Origin: Lacisediminihabitans sp046156175
GTDB lineage: Bacteria > Actinomycetota > Actinomycetes > Actinomycetales > Microbacteriaceae
Direction of reading: 5' to 3'
Assembly (NCBI RefSeq): GCF_046156175.1
Contig: NZ_JAYLVL010000003.1
Location: 496,001-560,000 of the forward strand
Length of the DNA stretch: 64,000 nucleotides
The notes below the pieces were generated by a model, which was not told the origin of the DNA, made no database searches, and saw only the letters and a list, made by a program, of their open reading frames with translations. Positions within the stretch are counted from its first letter, which is position 1; every line of letters begins with the position of its first letter. Below, piece after piece: positions 45,922 through 54,920 of the stretch. The translations under genes were made by a program, and so were the position numbers.

Positions 45922-48111
45922 GTGCTGAATGGACTCACAGTGCAGCCCTCACACTCGAGCGTCTCCCCACGTCCGTTTCGCGATCGCGGACCGAGCGCGT
46001 ACCGTCGAGGTCTCCTGACGGTGCTCGCCGTCACCGGCTTCGCGCTCCAGTCCGTCCTGGTTCTGGGAGCCGCTGCGGTCCCGCCCGATGCCCCGGGTGC
46101 GTCGGATTCGGCAGATGTGGCGACTGCCGCGACCGCCGCCCCGGCGCCGAGCCCCTCCCCCACCCCGTCAGCGACTCCCGCGACGTTCAGCTTCAGCGCC
46201 CCCGGGTTCTCCCCCACGAATGCCGTGCGGCTGAGCGGCACCAAGGACGCGGGAAGCAGCGTCGTGATCTCCCCCCGCTCGGCCCAGGGCAGCCCCTTCT
46301 GCACCATCCCGGCCTCCGACGACACCGAGTTCGAATGCACCGCAGCCGTGGCGAGCGGCGCGTCGATCACCCTCCTCGCGGTGCAGACGCTCGCCGGCGT
46401 GGCATCCGCACCCCTGTCCGCCACTGTCGACGTGCTCGGAGCGCCCACCATCGACGGCGCGCCAGACTCTCGGACGACCGGTCTCATCTCCGGCTATGGG
46501 TTCGCGGGGAGCACGGTGACCGCGGTCGTGGAAGGCGGAGCGGTCGGATGCTCGTCGGTCGCGACCGACTCCGGCTACTGGTCCTGCGCGCTCACCGTGC
46601 CCTCCGGGCCCTACGTGATTCGGGCGAAGCAGTCGCGCGTCGACCTCGGGGGTGGCGCATCGTCGTCGCTGTCCGGCTCGCTCTCACTCGTCGTGGACCG
46701 GGATGCCCCCGCAAGCGCGGTGATCACGTCACCGGTGGGCGGCAGCCAGGTGACCGGCACCCAGGTCGCTGTCTCGGGAACCGGCGAGACCGCGGCCCCC
46801 GGCCTCGCCGGCACGGCGGACGTCTACCTCGACAACCTCCCCGCCTGCCAGTCCGCGATCGTCGGTGGTACCTTCAGCTGCACTGTCGGCGGAGTGCCCA
46901 AAGGAGCACACAGTCTGCTGGTGATCCAACGCGACGCCGCGGGCAATTACAGCGCGCCGAGCGCGCCGATCACCGTCACTTTCGGTTCGCGCGGCGGAGC
47001 CGCGGTTCCCGCCCCTCCGGCAGTGCCACGGCCGCCTGGTACCCCCGCGGTGCCGAGTGTGCCGCCGAGCATTGCGCCGCCGAGTGGGAGCCCCAGCCCG
47101 CCGCCTTCGGCTCCGCCCGTGCCTCCGGGGGGCTCCCCCGACAACTGGGGCACGCCGACGACCTTCGGTGCCATGCTTCCCACCCTGTCGAGCAGCGTCA
47201 CCTCGGGCAAGCTCGCACTCGCCCCGCTCCTTGCGCTCGCTTTCGTGCTGCTCATCGCACTACCGCTGCGCCTGCTGGCCGGAGCGCTTCGCGGACGCAT
47301 CCGGATGCCGTCACTGCAGTTCACCGGTCGCAATCGCGCTCGGCCCTCGGCATCCACCCCCGTCGCCGAGCCGACGCCGCTGAACCCCTGGATCATCGGG
47401 GCGGTTCCGCTGGCGGCAGCGGCAGCTCTCATCGTCATCGCCGGCGGGGTGGACGACCAGGTTCGGTATTTGAGACTCAGCGTCGCGGTGGTGATCGGCC
47501 TGGCCGTGCTCAACCTGGTCGGGGTCGCCGTTGCCACCCGATGGGGCTCATTCGCGCAGCACGTGAGCGGTCGGCTGCGTTTCGTGCCGTTGCTCCTCTT
47601 CGCGGCGGTTCTGGCCGCGGTGCTGTCCCGGGCCTCCGGCATCCATCCACCCGTGATCGCGGGCGTGCTCATCGGGGTGGGCTTTTCGAGCACCGTCACT
47701 TCTCGAGCGCGCGCGATCGTGAGCCTGGTGGAGATCGGATCGGTCACCACGCTCGCCGCCGGCGCCTGGCTGCTTCACGGCCTGTTCGGAGCCGCAACGG
47801 GCTTTTGGGCGCTGCTGGCCGCCGAGTCCCTCGCCACCATCGCGCTCGCCGGACTCGGATCGGTCGTGGTGCTCATTCTCCCGATCGCCTCCCTCCCGGG
47901 GCGAGCGGTATTCGAGTGGTCGCGACCGGCCTGGCTGGCGACGATCACAGTAGCGGCGCTGTTCGCCTCCGTTGTGGTGCTCGGCGGCGGCGACGCCTCC
48001 TTCCCCATGATCGGCGCGATCCTCTGCGCCGGTGCCTTCGCCGCCCTCAGCGTGGCGGTGTGGGGCTGGTTGCGCTTCGTCGAACCCGGAGCGGGCGAGC
48101 TGTACGACTAA
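45922..48111 (+). CDS. Large surface membrane protein with Ig-like repeats, about 729 aa
   Basis: The start is uncertain: GTG 45922 (with GGGGAC upstream) or ATG codons at 45796/45823. After an N-terminal helix (about residues 33-55) come Ala/Pro/Ser linkers, two to three beta-rich Ig/Big-like segments (GTKDAGSSVVI, GYGFAGSTVTAVVEGG, SPVGGSQVTGTQVAVSGTG), a Pro-rich stretch (about 365-415), then eight or so helices to the C-terminus. Such Ig-plus-multi-TM proteins occur in Microbacteriaceae; no function is known. It overlaps the pfkB gene end by 4 bases. Confidence 0.7.
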   Translation: MLNGLTVQPSHSSVSPRPFRDRGPSAYRRGLLTVLAVTGFALQSVLVLGAAAVPPDAPGASDSADVATAATAAPAPSPSPTPSATPATFSFSAPGFSPTNAVRLSGTKDAGSSVVISPRSAQGSPFCTIPASDDTEFECTAAVASGASITLLAVQTLAGVASAPLSATVDVLGAPTIDGAPDSRTTGLISGYGFAGSTVTAVVEGGAVGCSSVATDSGYWSCALTVPSGPYVIRAKQSRVDLGGGASSSLSGSLSLVVDRDAPASAVITSPVGGSQVTGTQVAVSGTGETAAPGLAGTADVYLDNLPACQSAIVGGTFSCTVGGVPKGAHSLLVIQRDAAGNYSAPSAPITVTFGSRGGAAVPAPPAVPRPPGTPAVPSVPPSIAPPSGSPSPPPSAPPVPPGGSPDNWGTPTTFGAMLPTLSSSVTSGKLALAPLLALAFVLLIALPLRLLAGALRGRIRMPSLQFTGRNRARPSASTPVAEPTPLNPWIIGAVPLAAAAALIVIAGGVDDQVRYLRLSVAVVIGLAVLNLVGVAVATRWGSFAQHVSGRLRFVPLLLFAAVLAAVLSRASGIHPPVIAGVLIGVGFSSTVTSRARAIVSLVEIGSVTTLAAGAWLLHGLFGAATGFWALLAAESLATIALAGLGSVVVLILPIASLPGRAVFEWSRPAWLATITVAALFASVVVLGGGDASFPMIGAILCAGAFAALSVAVWGWLRFVEPGAGELYD

Positions 48112-49067
48112 GCGAGCGCCTCCGCCAGGGAGGGAGGGTTCGAGCCGGGGCGCGACACCGTGATTGCGGCACAGGAGACGGCGAACTCGCCGATGTCGGA
48201 CAACACGGAGTGGTCGAGGGCGTTGCCGTCGGCGAGCGCAGCAGCATCCACTCCCGACTGCAGAAGAGCCTGCAGCTTCTGCACGACCGCACTCATGAAG
48301 GAATCTCCCGCACCGATGGTGTCGGCAACGGTGACCCGCCGGCCCGGCACGCTCACGCGATCGGTCGCGGTCGCCAGCAGCGCTCCGGATGCCCCGAGCG
48401 TGACGATCGCGAGTGTTGCGCCCATCGCCAGGAGACGGTCGACCACCGCGTCGGGAGTCAGCTCGCCGAACAGCCAGAGGGCGTCTTCATCGCTCACCTT
48501 GACCACGGTCGACAGCGCGGAGAGGCGCTGCACGACGGCCAGGGAGTCGGGCTTCGAACCGATGATCGAGGGGCGAATGTTGGGATCGAAGGTGATGATC
48601 GCCCGGCGCTCCGCAGCAGTCCGGAGCAGGGCTTCGAGCTGGGATGCCCCGGGCTCGAGAAAGGCGGCTATCGAACCGGTGTGCACTATCGCACCCTGGT
48701 GCACGATCGAGCTGTCGGGCAGGTCGGCAACGAAGCCCAGTGACCAGTCGATCAGGAACTCGTAGCTCGCCGATCCGCTGTCGTCGAGGGTGGCCGTGGC
48801 GGTGGAGGTGCGTCCCTCGACGATCGACCCCGGCACGAGCGGAACCCCCGCGGAGGCGAGGTAGTCGGCGATGACGACACCACGCGCGTCCGTGCCGAGG
48901 TTCGTCAGCAGCTTCACCGGGCAGCCGAGCCTGGCGAGGCCGACGGACACGTTCATCGGCGATCCGCCCGCATGCTCGTCGAGGCCTCCCGGGGAGGCGA
49001 CCACATCCATGAGTGATTCACCGATCACGAGCACGCCAGCCGAAGGAGAGGGAACGTCACGGGTCAT
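48108..49067 (-). CDS. PfkB family carbohydrate kinase (fructokinase-like), 319 aa
   Basis: Ribokinase-fold sugar kinase. GGSPMNVSVGLARLG is the sugar-binding N-terminal signature and VADTIGAGDSFMSAVV the C-terminal signature with catalytic Asp. ATG 49067 has AAAGGA at good distance; ATG 49076 is an alternative that would overlap the preceding stop as ATGA. Likely phosphorylates the imported sugar or the product of the nearby oxidase. Third gene after lacI and the monooxygenase-fold gene. Confidence 0.88.
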   Translation of the reverse strand: MTRDVPSPSAGVLVIGESLMDVVASPGGLDEHAGGSPMNVSVGLARLGCPVKLLTNLGTDARGVVIADYLASAGVPLVPGSIVEGRTSTATATLDDSGSASYEFLIDWSLGFVADLPDSSIVHQGAIVHTGSIAAFLEPGASQLEALLRTAAERRAIITFDPNIRPSIIGSKPDSLAVVQRLSALSTVVKVSDEDALWLFGELTPDAVVDRLLAMGATLAIVTLGASGALLATATDRVSVPGRRVTVADTIGAGDSFMSAVVQKLQALLQSGVDAAALADGNALDHSVLSDIGEFAVSCAAITVSRPGSNPPSLAEALA

Positions 49068-49072
49068 GCGGT

Positions 49073-49393
49073 TCATCCTTTCGTGGCGGTGCGAGGGCCG
49101 ACGGCGATCGGTGACAGCATCGTGAGCCGGGATCCGCCTCCCACGACCAGTCCTCCCAGCCGCGCGTTGAAGTCGTAGCCGTGGCTGCTCGCGAGGTGTT
49201 CATCGAAGGCGGCCTGGTCACGATAGGCCTCGTAGACGAATACCGTACTAGGTGAATCGACGCGATGGTGCGGGTCGAACACCAGATTGCCTGGCTCGGC
49301 TCGCACCCGTTGCGCGAACTCCGCGATGAGGTCCGAGACGAGAGCGTGGTTGCCTGCGGTGGCAGTGAATTCGGCATACAGCGCGATGGTCAT
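49073..49393 (-). CDS. Antibiotic-biosynthesis-monooxygenase fold protein, 106 aa
   Basis: Small ferredoxin-like dimer protein. ALYAEFTATAGNHALVSDLIAEFAQRVRAEPGNLVFDPHHRVDS, then VYEAYRDQAAFDEHLASSHG, is the ABM/quinol monooxygenase pattern. ATG 49393 overlaps the lacI stop (ATGA). In sugar operons such proteins may act as epimerases or mutarotase-like enzymes (as in the YiiM/L-rhamnose mutarotase fold) rather than oxygenases; unproven. Confidence 0.8.
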   Translation of the reverse strand: MTIALYAEFTATAGNHALVSDLIAEFAQRVRAEPGNLVFDPHHRVDSPSTVFVYEAYRDQAAFDEHLASSHGYDFNARLGGLVVGGGSRLTMLSPIAVGPRTATKG

Positions 49394-50502
49394 GTGGTCG
49401 CGGTGCCGGTTGTCACGGTGCCGGAGACGGGACCGACCGAGCCGCGAACGACGAGTCTCATCGGCAACACGACGGATCGCAGAGCCGTCTCCCGGGCGGT
49501 GTCCGCATCGCCGGAGGCGATCTGCGCCACGAGGTTCTCGACGGCGGCTTCTGCCATCGCCTCGATGGGAAGGTCGACGACCGTGAGCCCGGGGGTGAGC
49601 ACCGGTGCCCAGGGCGCATCGTCGAACCCGATGTACGAGATATCGACACCGACGGTGAGTCCGCGCTCCTTGGCGACGCTCAGCATCGCGAGCGACACGT
49701 TCGCATTCGACCCGAGGATGGCCGTGGGCGGGTCGGCAGAATCGAGGATGCTGCGAACAGCCTGCCGAGCGGTCTCTCCGCCGTCCGCGGCGAACCAGAC
49801 CCAATCGTCACCCACCGGCAGGCCCGCGGCAGCCATGCCCTCGAGATACCCCTCGGTACGGTCGTGCAGGGTGGAGACGAGACCGTCCGGCCGCACGGAT
49901 GTCTGGCCGTGGATGTTCGCGGTCACCACCACAAGGCCGATACGCGTGTGGCCGTTGGCCCGGAAGTGATCGAGCGCATCCCGCGCCCCGGTGCGGTTGT
50001 CGGCGGAGACGCTCGGCAGGTCGAGGGAATCCAGTGTGCGGTCGAGAAGCGTCACCGGCTTGCCCTTGAGCGCGTCGGGGCTGATGAATCTCAGGTCGTG
50101 AACCGCACTGGGAACCAGGATGACGCCGTCGACCTGTTTCTCCAGCATGATGCGCATCGAATCGCGCTCTGCCGAGAGGTCTTCGTTCGTGTTGGAGACG
50201 AGCACCTGGTAGCCCTTGCGGTGCGCGGCGTCGATCACCGCACGCATGGCGAGGTCGAAGACACTCAGCCCCACCTCGGTGATGATGAGGCCGATCGTCT
50301 GGGTCTTGCCGGCCCGCATCGAGCGGGCGAGAACGTTCGGCACGTACCCCAGGGTCTCCGCTGACCGACGCACCTTGTCCCGGGTTTCGGAGTTGACCAC
50401 ACCGTAGTCCGAGAGGGCGCGGGAGGCGGTTGCACGAGAGACACCCGCGTGCAGGGCGACATCCCTGATCGTGAGGGGGGCTTCGTTACCCGATTGTTTC
50501 AT
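49390..50502 (-). CDS. LacI family regulator, 370 aa
   Basis: DNA-binding start TIRDVALHAGVSRATASRALSDYGVVNSETRDKV with hinge helix NVLARSMRAGKTQTIGLI, then a periplasmic-binding-like ligand domain. Leads the lacI-ABM-pfkB run and is divergent from the ABC operon, with two perfect LacI-type palindromes between them. A TATGAT (50553-50548, minus strand) may be its own -10, so autoregulation is likely. Confidence 0.92.
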   Translation of the reverse strand: MKQSGNEAPLTIRDVALHAGVSRATASRALSDYGVVNSETRDKVRRSAETLGYVPNVLARSMRAGKTQTIGLIITEVGLSVFDLAMRAVIDAAHRKGYQVLVSNTNEDLSAERDSMRIMLEKQVDGVILVPSAVHDLRFISPDALKGKPVTLLDRTLDSLDLPSVSADNRTGARDALDHFRANGHTRIGLVVVTANIHGQTSVRPDGLVSTLHDRTEGYLEGMAAAGLPVGDDWVWFAADGGETARQAVRSILDSADPPTAILGSNANVSLAMLSVAKERGLTVGVDISYIGFDDAPWAPVLTPGLTVVDLPIEAMAEAAVENLVAQIASGDADTARETALRSVVLPMRLVVRGSVGPVSGTVTTGTATT

Positions 50503-50547
50503 GAAGGATTTCCTGTGCGTTTGACAGCGGCGTTGAACGGTGTGATG

Positions 50548-50553
50548 ATCATA
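50548..50553 (-). promoter_or_regulatory. Candidate -10 of lacI (TATGAT)
   Basis: Minus-strand TATGAT lies about 46 bases before the lacI ATG. A matching -35 is weak and would fall in the first operator, which fits repression of lacI by its own product. Confidence 0.35.
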
Positions 50554-50564
50554 CCCGCATCAGC

Positions 50565-50577
50565 GAGATCGATCTCA
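50565..50577. promoter_or_regulatory. LacI-type operator 1
   Basis: Perfect 12-bp palindrome GAGATCGATCTC (50565-50576), extended by A. It fits the LacI family consensus with a central CG. Confidence 0.75.
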
Positions 50578-50586
50578 CAAAACTTT

Positions 50587-50600
50587 TGAGATCGATCTCA
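50587..50600. promoter_or_regulatory. LacI-type operator 2
   Basis: Perfect 14-bp palindrome TGAGATCGATCTCA, matching the TGnnnnCGnnnnCA LacI pattern. Its centre is 23 bases from operator 1, so two dimers could bind close together. Confidence 0.8.
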
Positions 50601-50717
50601 TGCCCTCGTCGAACTTCACAGCCCGGCCCCGTGCCGGTCCCCCGCAGTCAGACGAATTGATGCCGTGGAATGGCACAAGCGGTCCGCGACAATGCACTCA
50701 AAGGAGAGTTACCAACA

Positions 50718-51725
50718 ATGAACCGAATCGTCAAAACTGCGGGTGTGTTCGGGGTCGCGACGACCCTCTTGCTCGGCGCAGCCGCGTGCAGCTCCACTTC
50801 CGGAACCACCAGCTCGAGCGGTGCATCCAAGACCCTGACCATCGCGTTCGTCATGGGTGCGGAGGCGGATCCCTTCTTCAAGGCGATGAAAGTCGGCGCC
50901 GAAGCCGAGACCGCCGCCAAGAAGGCGAAACTGGTCTGGCAGGGCGACCCCTCGGTCTACTCCCCCGCGACCCAGATCCCCATCGTCGACCAGGTGCTGG
51001 CGCAGAAGCCCAGCTGCCTGGTGCTCATCCCCACCGACCCGAAGGCGCTGCAGGCGTCGGTCACCAAGGCGAAAGCCGCGGGCATCCCGGTCGTCAACGT
51101 CGACACTCACGTCGAGGACCTGAGCGACGTCGTCTCCTTCATCACGGGAGACAACAAGCAGGGCGGCGAGGCTGCCGCAGACGCGATGGCCAAGGCGATC
51201 AAGTACACCGACGGCCAGAAGTACCAGGTGGTCGCCGGACTCACCTCCGCCACCGCCACCACCAACGTCGACCGCCTCGAGGGCTTCAAGTCGCAGCTCG
51301 CCTCCAAGTACCCGGGCATCGACCTCGTCGACACCGCGTACTCGCAGTCGCAGGCCGCCACGGCCAACAGCAACGTGAGCAACTGGCTCACCAAGTACCC
51401 GAACCTGAGCGGCATCTTCGCGATCGATGGCACCAACGCCACCGGCGCGGCATCCGCCCTCCAGGCCAAGGGACTGACCGGCAAGGTCGCCCTCATCGGC
51501 TACGACGCCTACCAGACCAACGTCGACCTCATCGGCAAAGGCGTCTTCACCGCGCTCATCGCCCAGGACCCGGCCGAGGAAGCCCGCCAGGCCGTCGACA
51601 CCTGCGTCAAGTACATCGAGACCAAGTCGAAAGATGGCATCACCGCCGCTGTGACGCTGCCGAACATCCTGCTCGACAAGTCCACTTCCGCAGCGGACCT
51701 CAAGAAGTACACCTACGTCCAGTAG
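50718..51725 (+). CDS. Sugar ABC importer substrate-binding lipoprotein (RbsB/FrcB type), 335 aa
   Basis: AAGGAGAG nine bases before ATG 50718. Signal peptide with lipobox GAAAC, then a periplasmic-binding domain type I: TIAFVMGAEADPFFKAMKVGAE, CLVLIPTDPKALQASVTKAKAAGIPVVNVDTHV and a DGTNATGAASALQAKGL segment. First gene of a CUT2-type operon. An upstream in-frame ATG at 50670 lacks a signal-peptide layout and is rejected. Confidence 0.9.
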   Translation: MNRIVKTAGVFGVATTLLLGAAACSSTSGTTSSSGASKTLTIAFVMGAEADPFFKAMKVGAEAETAAKKAKLVWQGDPSVYSPATQIPIVDQVLAQKPSCLVLIPTDPKALQASVTKAKAAGIPVVNVDTHVEDLSDVVSFITGDNKQGGEAAADAMAKAIKYTDGQKYQVVAGLTSATATTNVDRLEGFKSQLASKYPGIDLVDTAYSQSQAATANSNVSNWLTKYPNLSGIFAIDGTNATGAASALQAKGLTGKVALIGYDAYQTNVDLIGKGVFTALIAQDPAEEARQAVDTCVKYIETKSKDGITAAVTLPNILLDKSTSAADLKKYTYVQ

Positions 51726-51832
51726 GTAGGTACCACCCCTCGCCCGGTGCCGCGAGACTCTTTCGTCCGCGGCACCGGACGATTCCCCCACTCTGTACAG
51801 TGCAATACACGCAACGAAGCGAAGGGCAGATC

Positions 51833-52870
51833 GTGCCAACCAGTCAAAGAACGGCAGAGTCTCCAGTGGCAGCGACGGGCGGCCCAGCCGGCCCGCTGAC
51901 CGGGCGGATCGCTCGCATCTTCTCGAACCAGCAGACCATCCTGCTGCTGGTGCTCGTGGGCATGATCATCCTGTTCTCGGTGTTGAACCCCGTGTTCTTC
52001 ACGACGGATGTCTTCGGCAATATCCTGCTCGACTGGGGACCGATCGCCCTCATCGCCGTCGCAGAGACCTTCGTCGTCATCTCGGGCGGAATCGACCTCT
52101 CCGTGGGCGCCACCCTCGGATTCGCCGGAGTCATCGCCGCTTACGCGATGGAGGCGATGACCGGCGCGGGTCTCCCTGACGGCCTCGCGATCTTCCTCGG
52201 CACCCTCGTGGCCGCGGCGGTCGGCATCGGTGTCGGGCTGATCAACTCGCTCCTCATCAACCGTGCTCACCTCGTGCCGTTCATCGCCACTCTGGCCACC
52301 CTGGGTGCCGCGGGCGGGATGTCCATCGTGCTCACCGGCGGAGCGCCGATCGGCAATGGCCCTCCCTCCGCCATCTCCCTCAGCGTGCCGTGGCTCGGGC
52401 CGCTCTCCTGGCCGGGGATCGTCGTGATCATCATCGTCGTGATCACCGGCCTCTACCTCCACAAGTCACGCTTCGGGCGCTACACCTTCGCCATCGGCTC
52501 CAATCCTTTCGCGGCCCTTGCCGCCGGAATCAACGTGAAGCGCCAGATCACCAAGATCTACGCACTCTCCGGCTTCCTCTCCGGACTCGCCGGTATGTTC
52601 CTCTACCTCCGGCTCGGGTCGGGCGCCCCGACCTCCGGAGCCGGCAACGAGCTCGATGCGATCGCCGCCGTGGTCATCGGTGGTGTCGCCCTCTCCGGCG
52701 GAATCGGTCGCATGACCGGCACGGTGCTCGGCTCCCTGATTCTCGCAACCGTCACCAGCGGTCTCATCATCATCGGCGTCGAGCCGAACTGGAAGCAGGT
52801 TGTGGTGGCCATCCTCATCGCCGCCGCCGTCTCGCTCCAGGCACTTCGTTCGAAGGGAAGAACCTCATGA
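51833..52870 (+). CDS. Sugar ABC importer permease (RbsC/FrcC type), 345 aa
   Basis: GTG 51833 with GAAGGG seven bases upstream. About ten helices; VISGGIDLSVGATLGFAGV and the C-terminal AAVVIGGVALSGGIGRMTGTVLGSLIL are the CUT2 permease signatures. A 107-base gap from the binding-protein gene allows a different expression level. Overlaps the ATPase gene by 4 bases. Confidence 0.92.
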   Translation: MPTSQRTAESPVAATGGPAGPLTGRIARIFSNQQTILLLVLVGMIILFSVLNPVFFTTDVFGNILLDWGPIALIAVAETFVVISGGIDLSVGATLGFAGVIAAYAMEAMTGAGLPDGLAIFLGTLVAAAVGIGVGLINSLLINRAHLVPFIATLATLGAAGGMSIVLTGGAPIGNGPPSAISLSVPWLGPLSWPGIVVIIIVVITGLYLHKSRFGRYTFAIGSNPFAALAAGINVKRQITKIYALSGFLSGLAGMFLYLRLGSGAPTSGAGNELDAIAAVVIGGVALSGGIGRMTGTVLGSLILATVTSGLIIIGVEPNWKQVVVAILIAAAVSLQALRSKGRTS

Positions 52871-53643
52871 CCGACAGCCCGCTCTACGAAGTCCGCAACA
52901 TCTCGAAGAGTTACGGCAGCGTCGTCGCCCTCGAGAATGTGAGCCTGCAGGTGCGCGCCGGTGAGGTGCTCGGCCTCGTCGGAGACAACGGCGCCGGCAA
53001 GTCGACCCTGGTGAAGGCACTGTCCGGTGCTCATCTTCCGGACACCGGGGAGATCCTGCTCGACGGCATCCCCCGCCGCTGGAAGAGCCCGCACGACGCG
53101 CTCGAATCGGGAATCGAGACCCTATACCAGGACTCGAGCCTCGCTTCGCACCTCTCCGTGTCGTCCAACGTGTTCCTCGGTCGCGAGCTCACGGCTCCCG
53201 GCATCCTCGGCAAGCTCGGTTTCCTGGCCCAGAAGAAGATGGATTCCGTCGCTCACGCCGACCTCGAGCGCGTCGGCATCGCGGTGCCGGCCTCCAATCG
53301 GCCGGTGGCGCAGCTCTCCGGTGGACAGCGCCAGGCTGTGGCGATCGGACGAACCGTGTCCTGGGCTCGCAAGGTGATCATCCTCGATGAGCCGACAAAC
53401 CACCTCGGGGCACGTCAGGCCAAGGAGGTGCTCGAGGTCATCCGCGCGGCCAAGGCCAAGGGTCTCGGAGTGATCTTCATCTCGCACACGCTTCCGCACA
53501 TCCTCGAGGTGACGGACCGCGTCGTGGTGCTGCGCCTCGGAAGGGTCGTGCACGATGCGCCGACGTCGAGCTTCACCGTCGACTCCCTGCTCGGCACGAT
53601 CACCGGCCTCATCACCGAGGCGATCCCGACGCTCGACTCGTAG
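52867..53643 (+). CDS. Sugar ABC importer ATPase, single-domain (FrcA type), 258 aa
   Basis: Walker A VGDNGAGKSTLVKAL (about residues 38-52), signature LSGGQRQAVAIGR, Walker B VIILDEPTNHLG, H-loop FISHTLPHI. Only one ATPase domain, unlike the double-domain RbsA, which matches the fructose importer FrcA; IETLYQDSSLASHLSVSSNVFLGREL resembles FrcA closely. ATG overlaps the permease stop (ATGA). Fructose or a related polyol/ketose is a fair guess. Confidence 0.9.
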   Translation: MTDSPLYEVRNISKSYGSVVALENVSLQVRAGEVLGLVGDNGAGKSTLVKALSGAHLPDTGEILLDGIPRRWKSPHDALESGIETLYQDSSLASHLSVSSNVFLGRELTAPGILGKLGFLAQKKMDSVAHADLERVGIAVPASNRPVAQLSGGQRQAVAIGRTVSWARKVIILDEPTNHLGARQAKEVLEVIRAAKAKGLGVIFISHTLPHILEVTDRVVVLRLGRVVHDAPTSSFTVDSLLGTITGLITEAIPTLDS

Positions 53644-53657
53644 CTCGACCGCGGCGT

Positions 53658-54917
53658 TCAGTCGCTGAGGCCGAGTACCCGCTCGAGATAGGCGTTGCGG
53701 AAGCGATGCTGCGGGTCCAGCCGCTCGGCGAGCGCCGCGAATTCGGGCAGCCTCGGATAGAGCGGCGCGACATCCGCCACGGTCATGGTGTTGACCTTGC
53801 CCCAGTGGGGGCGGGCCTCGAACGGCGCGAGTGCGGCCTGGATCTGCGGGGCCAGCCGGGCGACCGCCTCCGGTTGTTTCTTCCAGGTGAAGTGGATCGC
53901 GAGGCTCGGGCGCCCGTTCGCGGTGCTCAGCCAGAGCTCGTCCGCTGCAATGGTGCGCAACTCGGTGATGAGCAGGTGCGGCGCGATGGACTCACCGAGC
54001 TCGCGGACGGCGGAGAGAGCCTCCGGTGCCGTGCGGCGATCCACGAAGTACTCGGTCTGCAGTTCGTCGCCGTTGCTCGGCGTCGAATCGAGCCGGAAAT
54101 GCGGCAACCGCTCCGACCACGGGCCGGGGATGCCTCCCTGCACTGTCGTGTTGCTCTCTCCCTCGACGAGCGAGACCTCCTCCGCGGACGCCGCAGCCCC
54201 GAACAGCGTCGGTGGCATCGATCCGGAATCCCCGGGCGCCAATCGCGTCTTGAACCACGCACTCTGCAGGCTGTCGCCCCGCCAGTCGGTGAAGAGGCTC
54301 ACGCTGTAGGCCGCCGCGGTGATCTGCTCGAACTCGGCAAGCACACGATCCCAGGGCAGATCGGTGTAGACGTCCTGGCGCACATCGAAAGTCGGCTGGA
54401 TGTCGAGCGTCACGCGGGTGACGATGCCGAGCGCACCGAGAGAGACGACCATCCCCGCGAACGGCGGATCGCTACGGTCGACCTCGAGCAGCTTCCCCTC
54501 CCCGGTCACCAACTGCAGGCCCGCGACCGCGGTCGAGAGGTTTCCGAGGGCGTTGCCGGAACCATGGGTGCCGGTCGCGACGGCGCCGGCCACCGAGATG
54601 TGGGGCAGCGAGCCCATGTTGTGCAGGGCGAAACCCTGGTCGGCGAGCCAGCTCGCGAGCACCCCGTAGCGGGTGCCGGCGGCCACCGACACGGTCATCC
54701 GTCCGGTGTCGAGTCGCGGCTCCGGCTCGCGGTCTACCAGTGACACGAGAGTACCCGCGGTGTCGGCCAGGTCATTGAAGCAATGACGGGTGCCGAGGGC
54801 CCGGACGCGCGGACTCACGACCACCAGCTCCTGAAGCTCTTCGACACTCTCGGGCACGCGCAGTTCCGGCGCGCCGAACCGGTAGTTGCCCGCCCAGTTG
54901 ACGCCGGCCTCCCCCAC
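53658..54917 (-). CDS. Alditol oxidase-like FAD protein, 419 aa
   Basis: Very similar in layout to the Streptomyces alditol (xylitol/sorbitol) oxidase AldO, also about 418 residues: VNWAGNYRFGAPELRVPESVEEL, RALGTRHCFNDLA (His equivalent to the covalent FAD ligand), GSLPHISVAGAVATGTHGSGN, AAYSVSLFTDWRGD and RPHWGKVNTM. Predicted to oxidise the terminal hydroxyl of a polyol with oxygen, giving an aldose and hydrogen peroxide. It is convergent with the importer and 3 bases downstream of aspS. Confidence 0.88.
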   Translation of the reverse strand: MGEAGVNWAGNYRFGAPELRVPESVEELQELVVVSPRVRALGTRHCFNDLADTAGTLVSLVDREPEPRLDTGRMTVSVAAGTRYGVLASWLADQGFALHNMGSLPHISVAGAVATGTHGSGNALGNLSTAVAGLQLVTGEGKLLEVDRSDPPFAGMVVSLGALGIVTRVTLDIQPTFDVRQDVYTDLPWDRVLAEFEQITAAAYSVSLFTDWRGDSLQSAWFKTRLAPGDSGSMPPTLFGAAASAEEVSLVEGESNTTVQGGIPGPWSERLPHFRLDSTPSNGDELQTEYFVDRRTAPEALSAVRELGESIAPHLLITELRTIAADELWLSTANGRPSLAIHFTWKKQPEAVARLAPQIQAALAPFEARPHWGKVNTMTVADVAPLYPRLPEFAALAERLDPQHRFRNAYLERVLGLSD

Positions 54918-54920
54918 TGC

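Noticed and set aside
50600..52870. A 756-codon plus-strand frame covering binding protein and permease
   Set aside because: The first 410 codons are a shadow of the binding-protein gene; the permease starts at GTG 51833.
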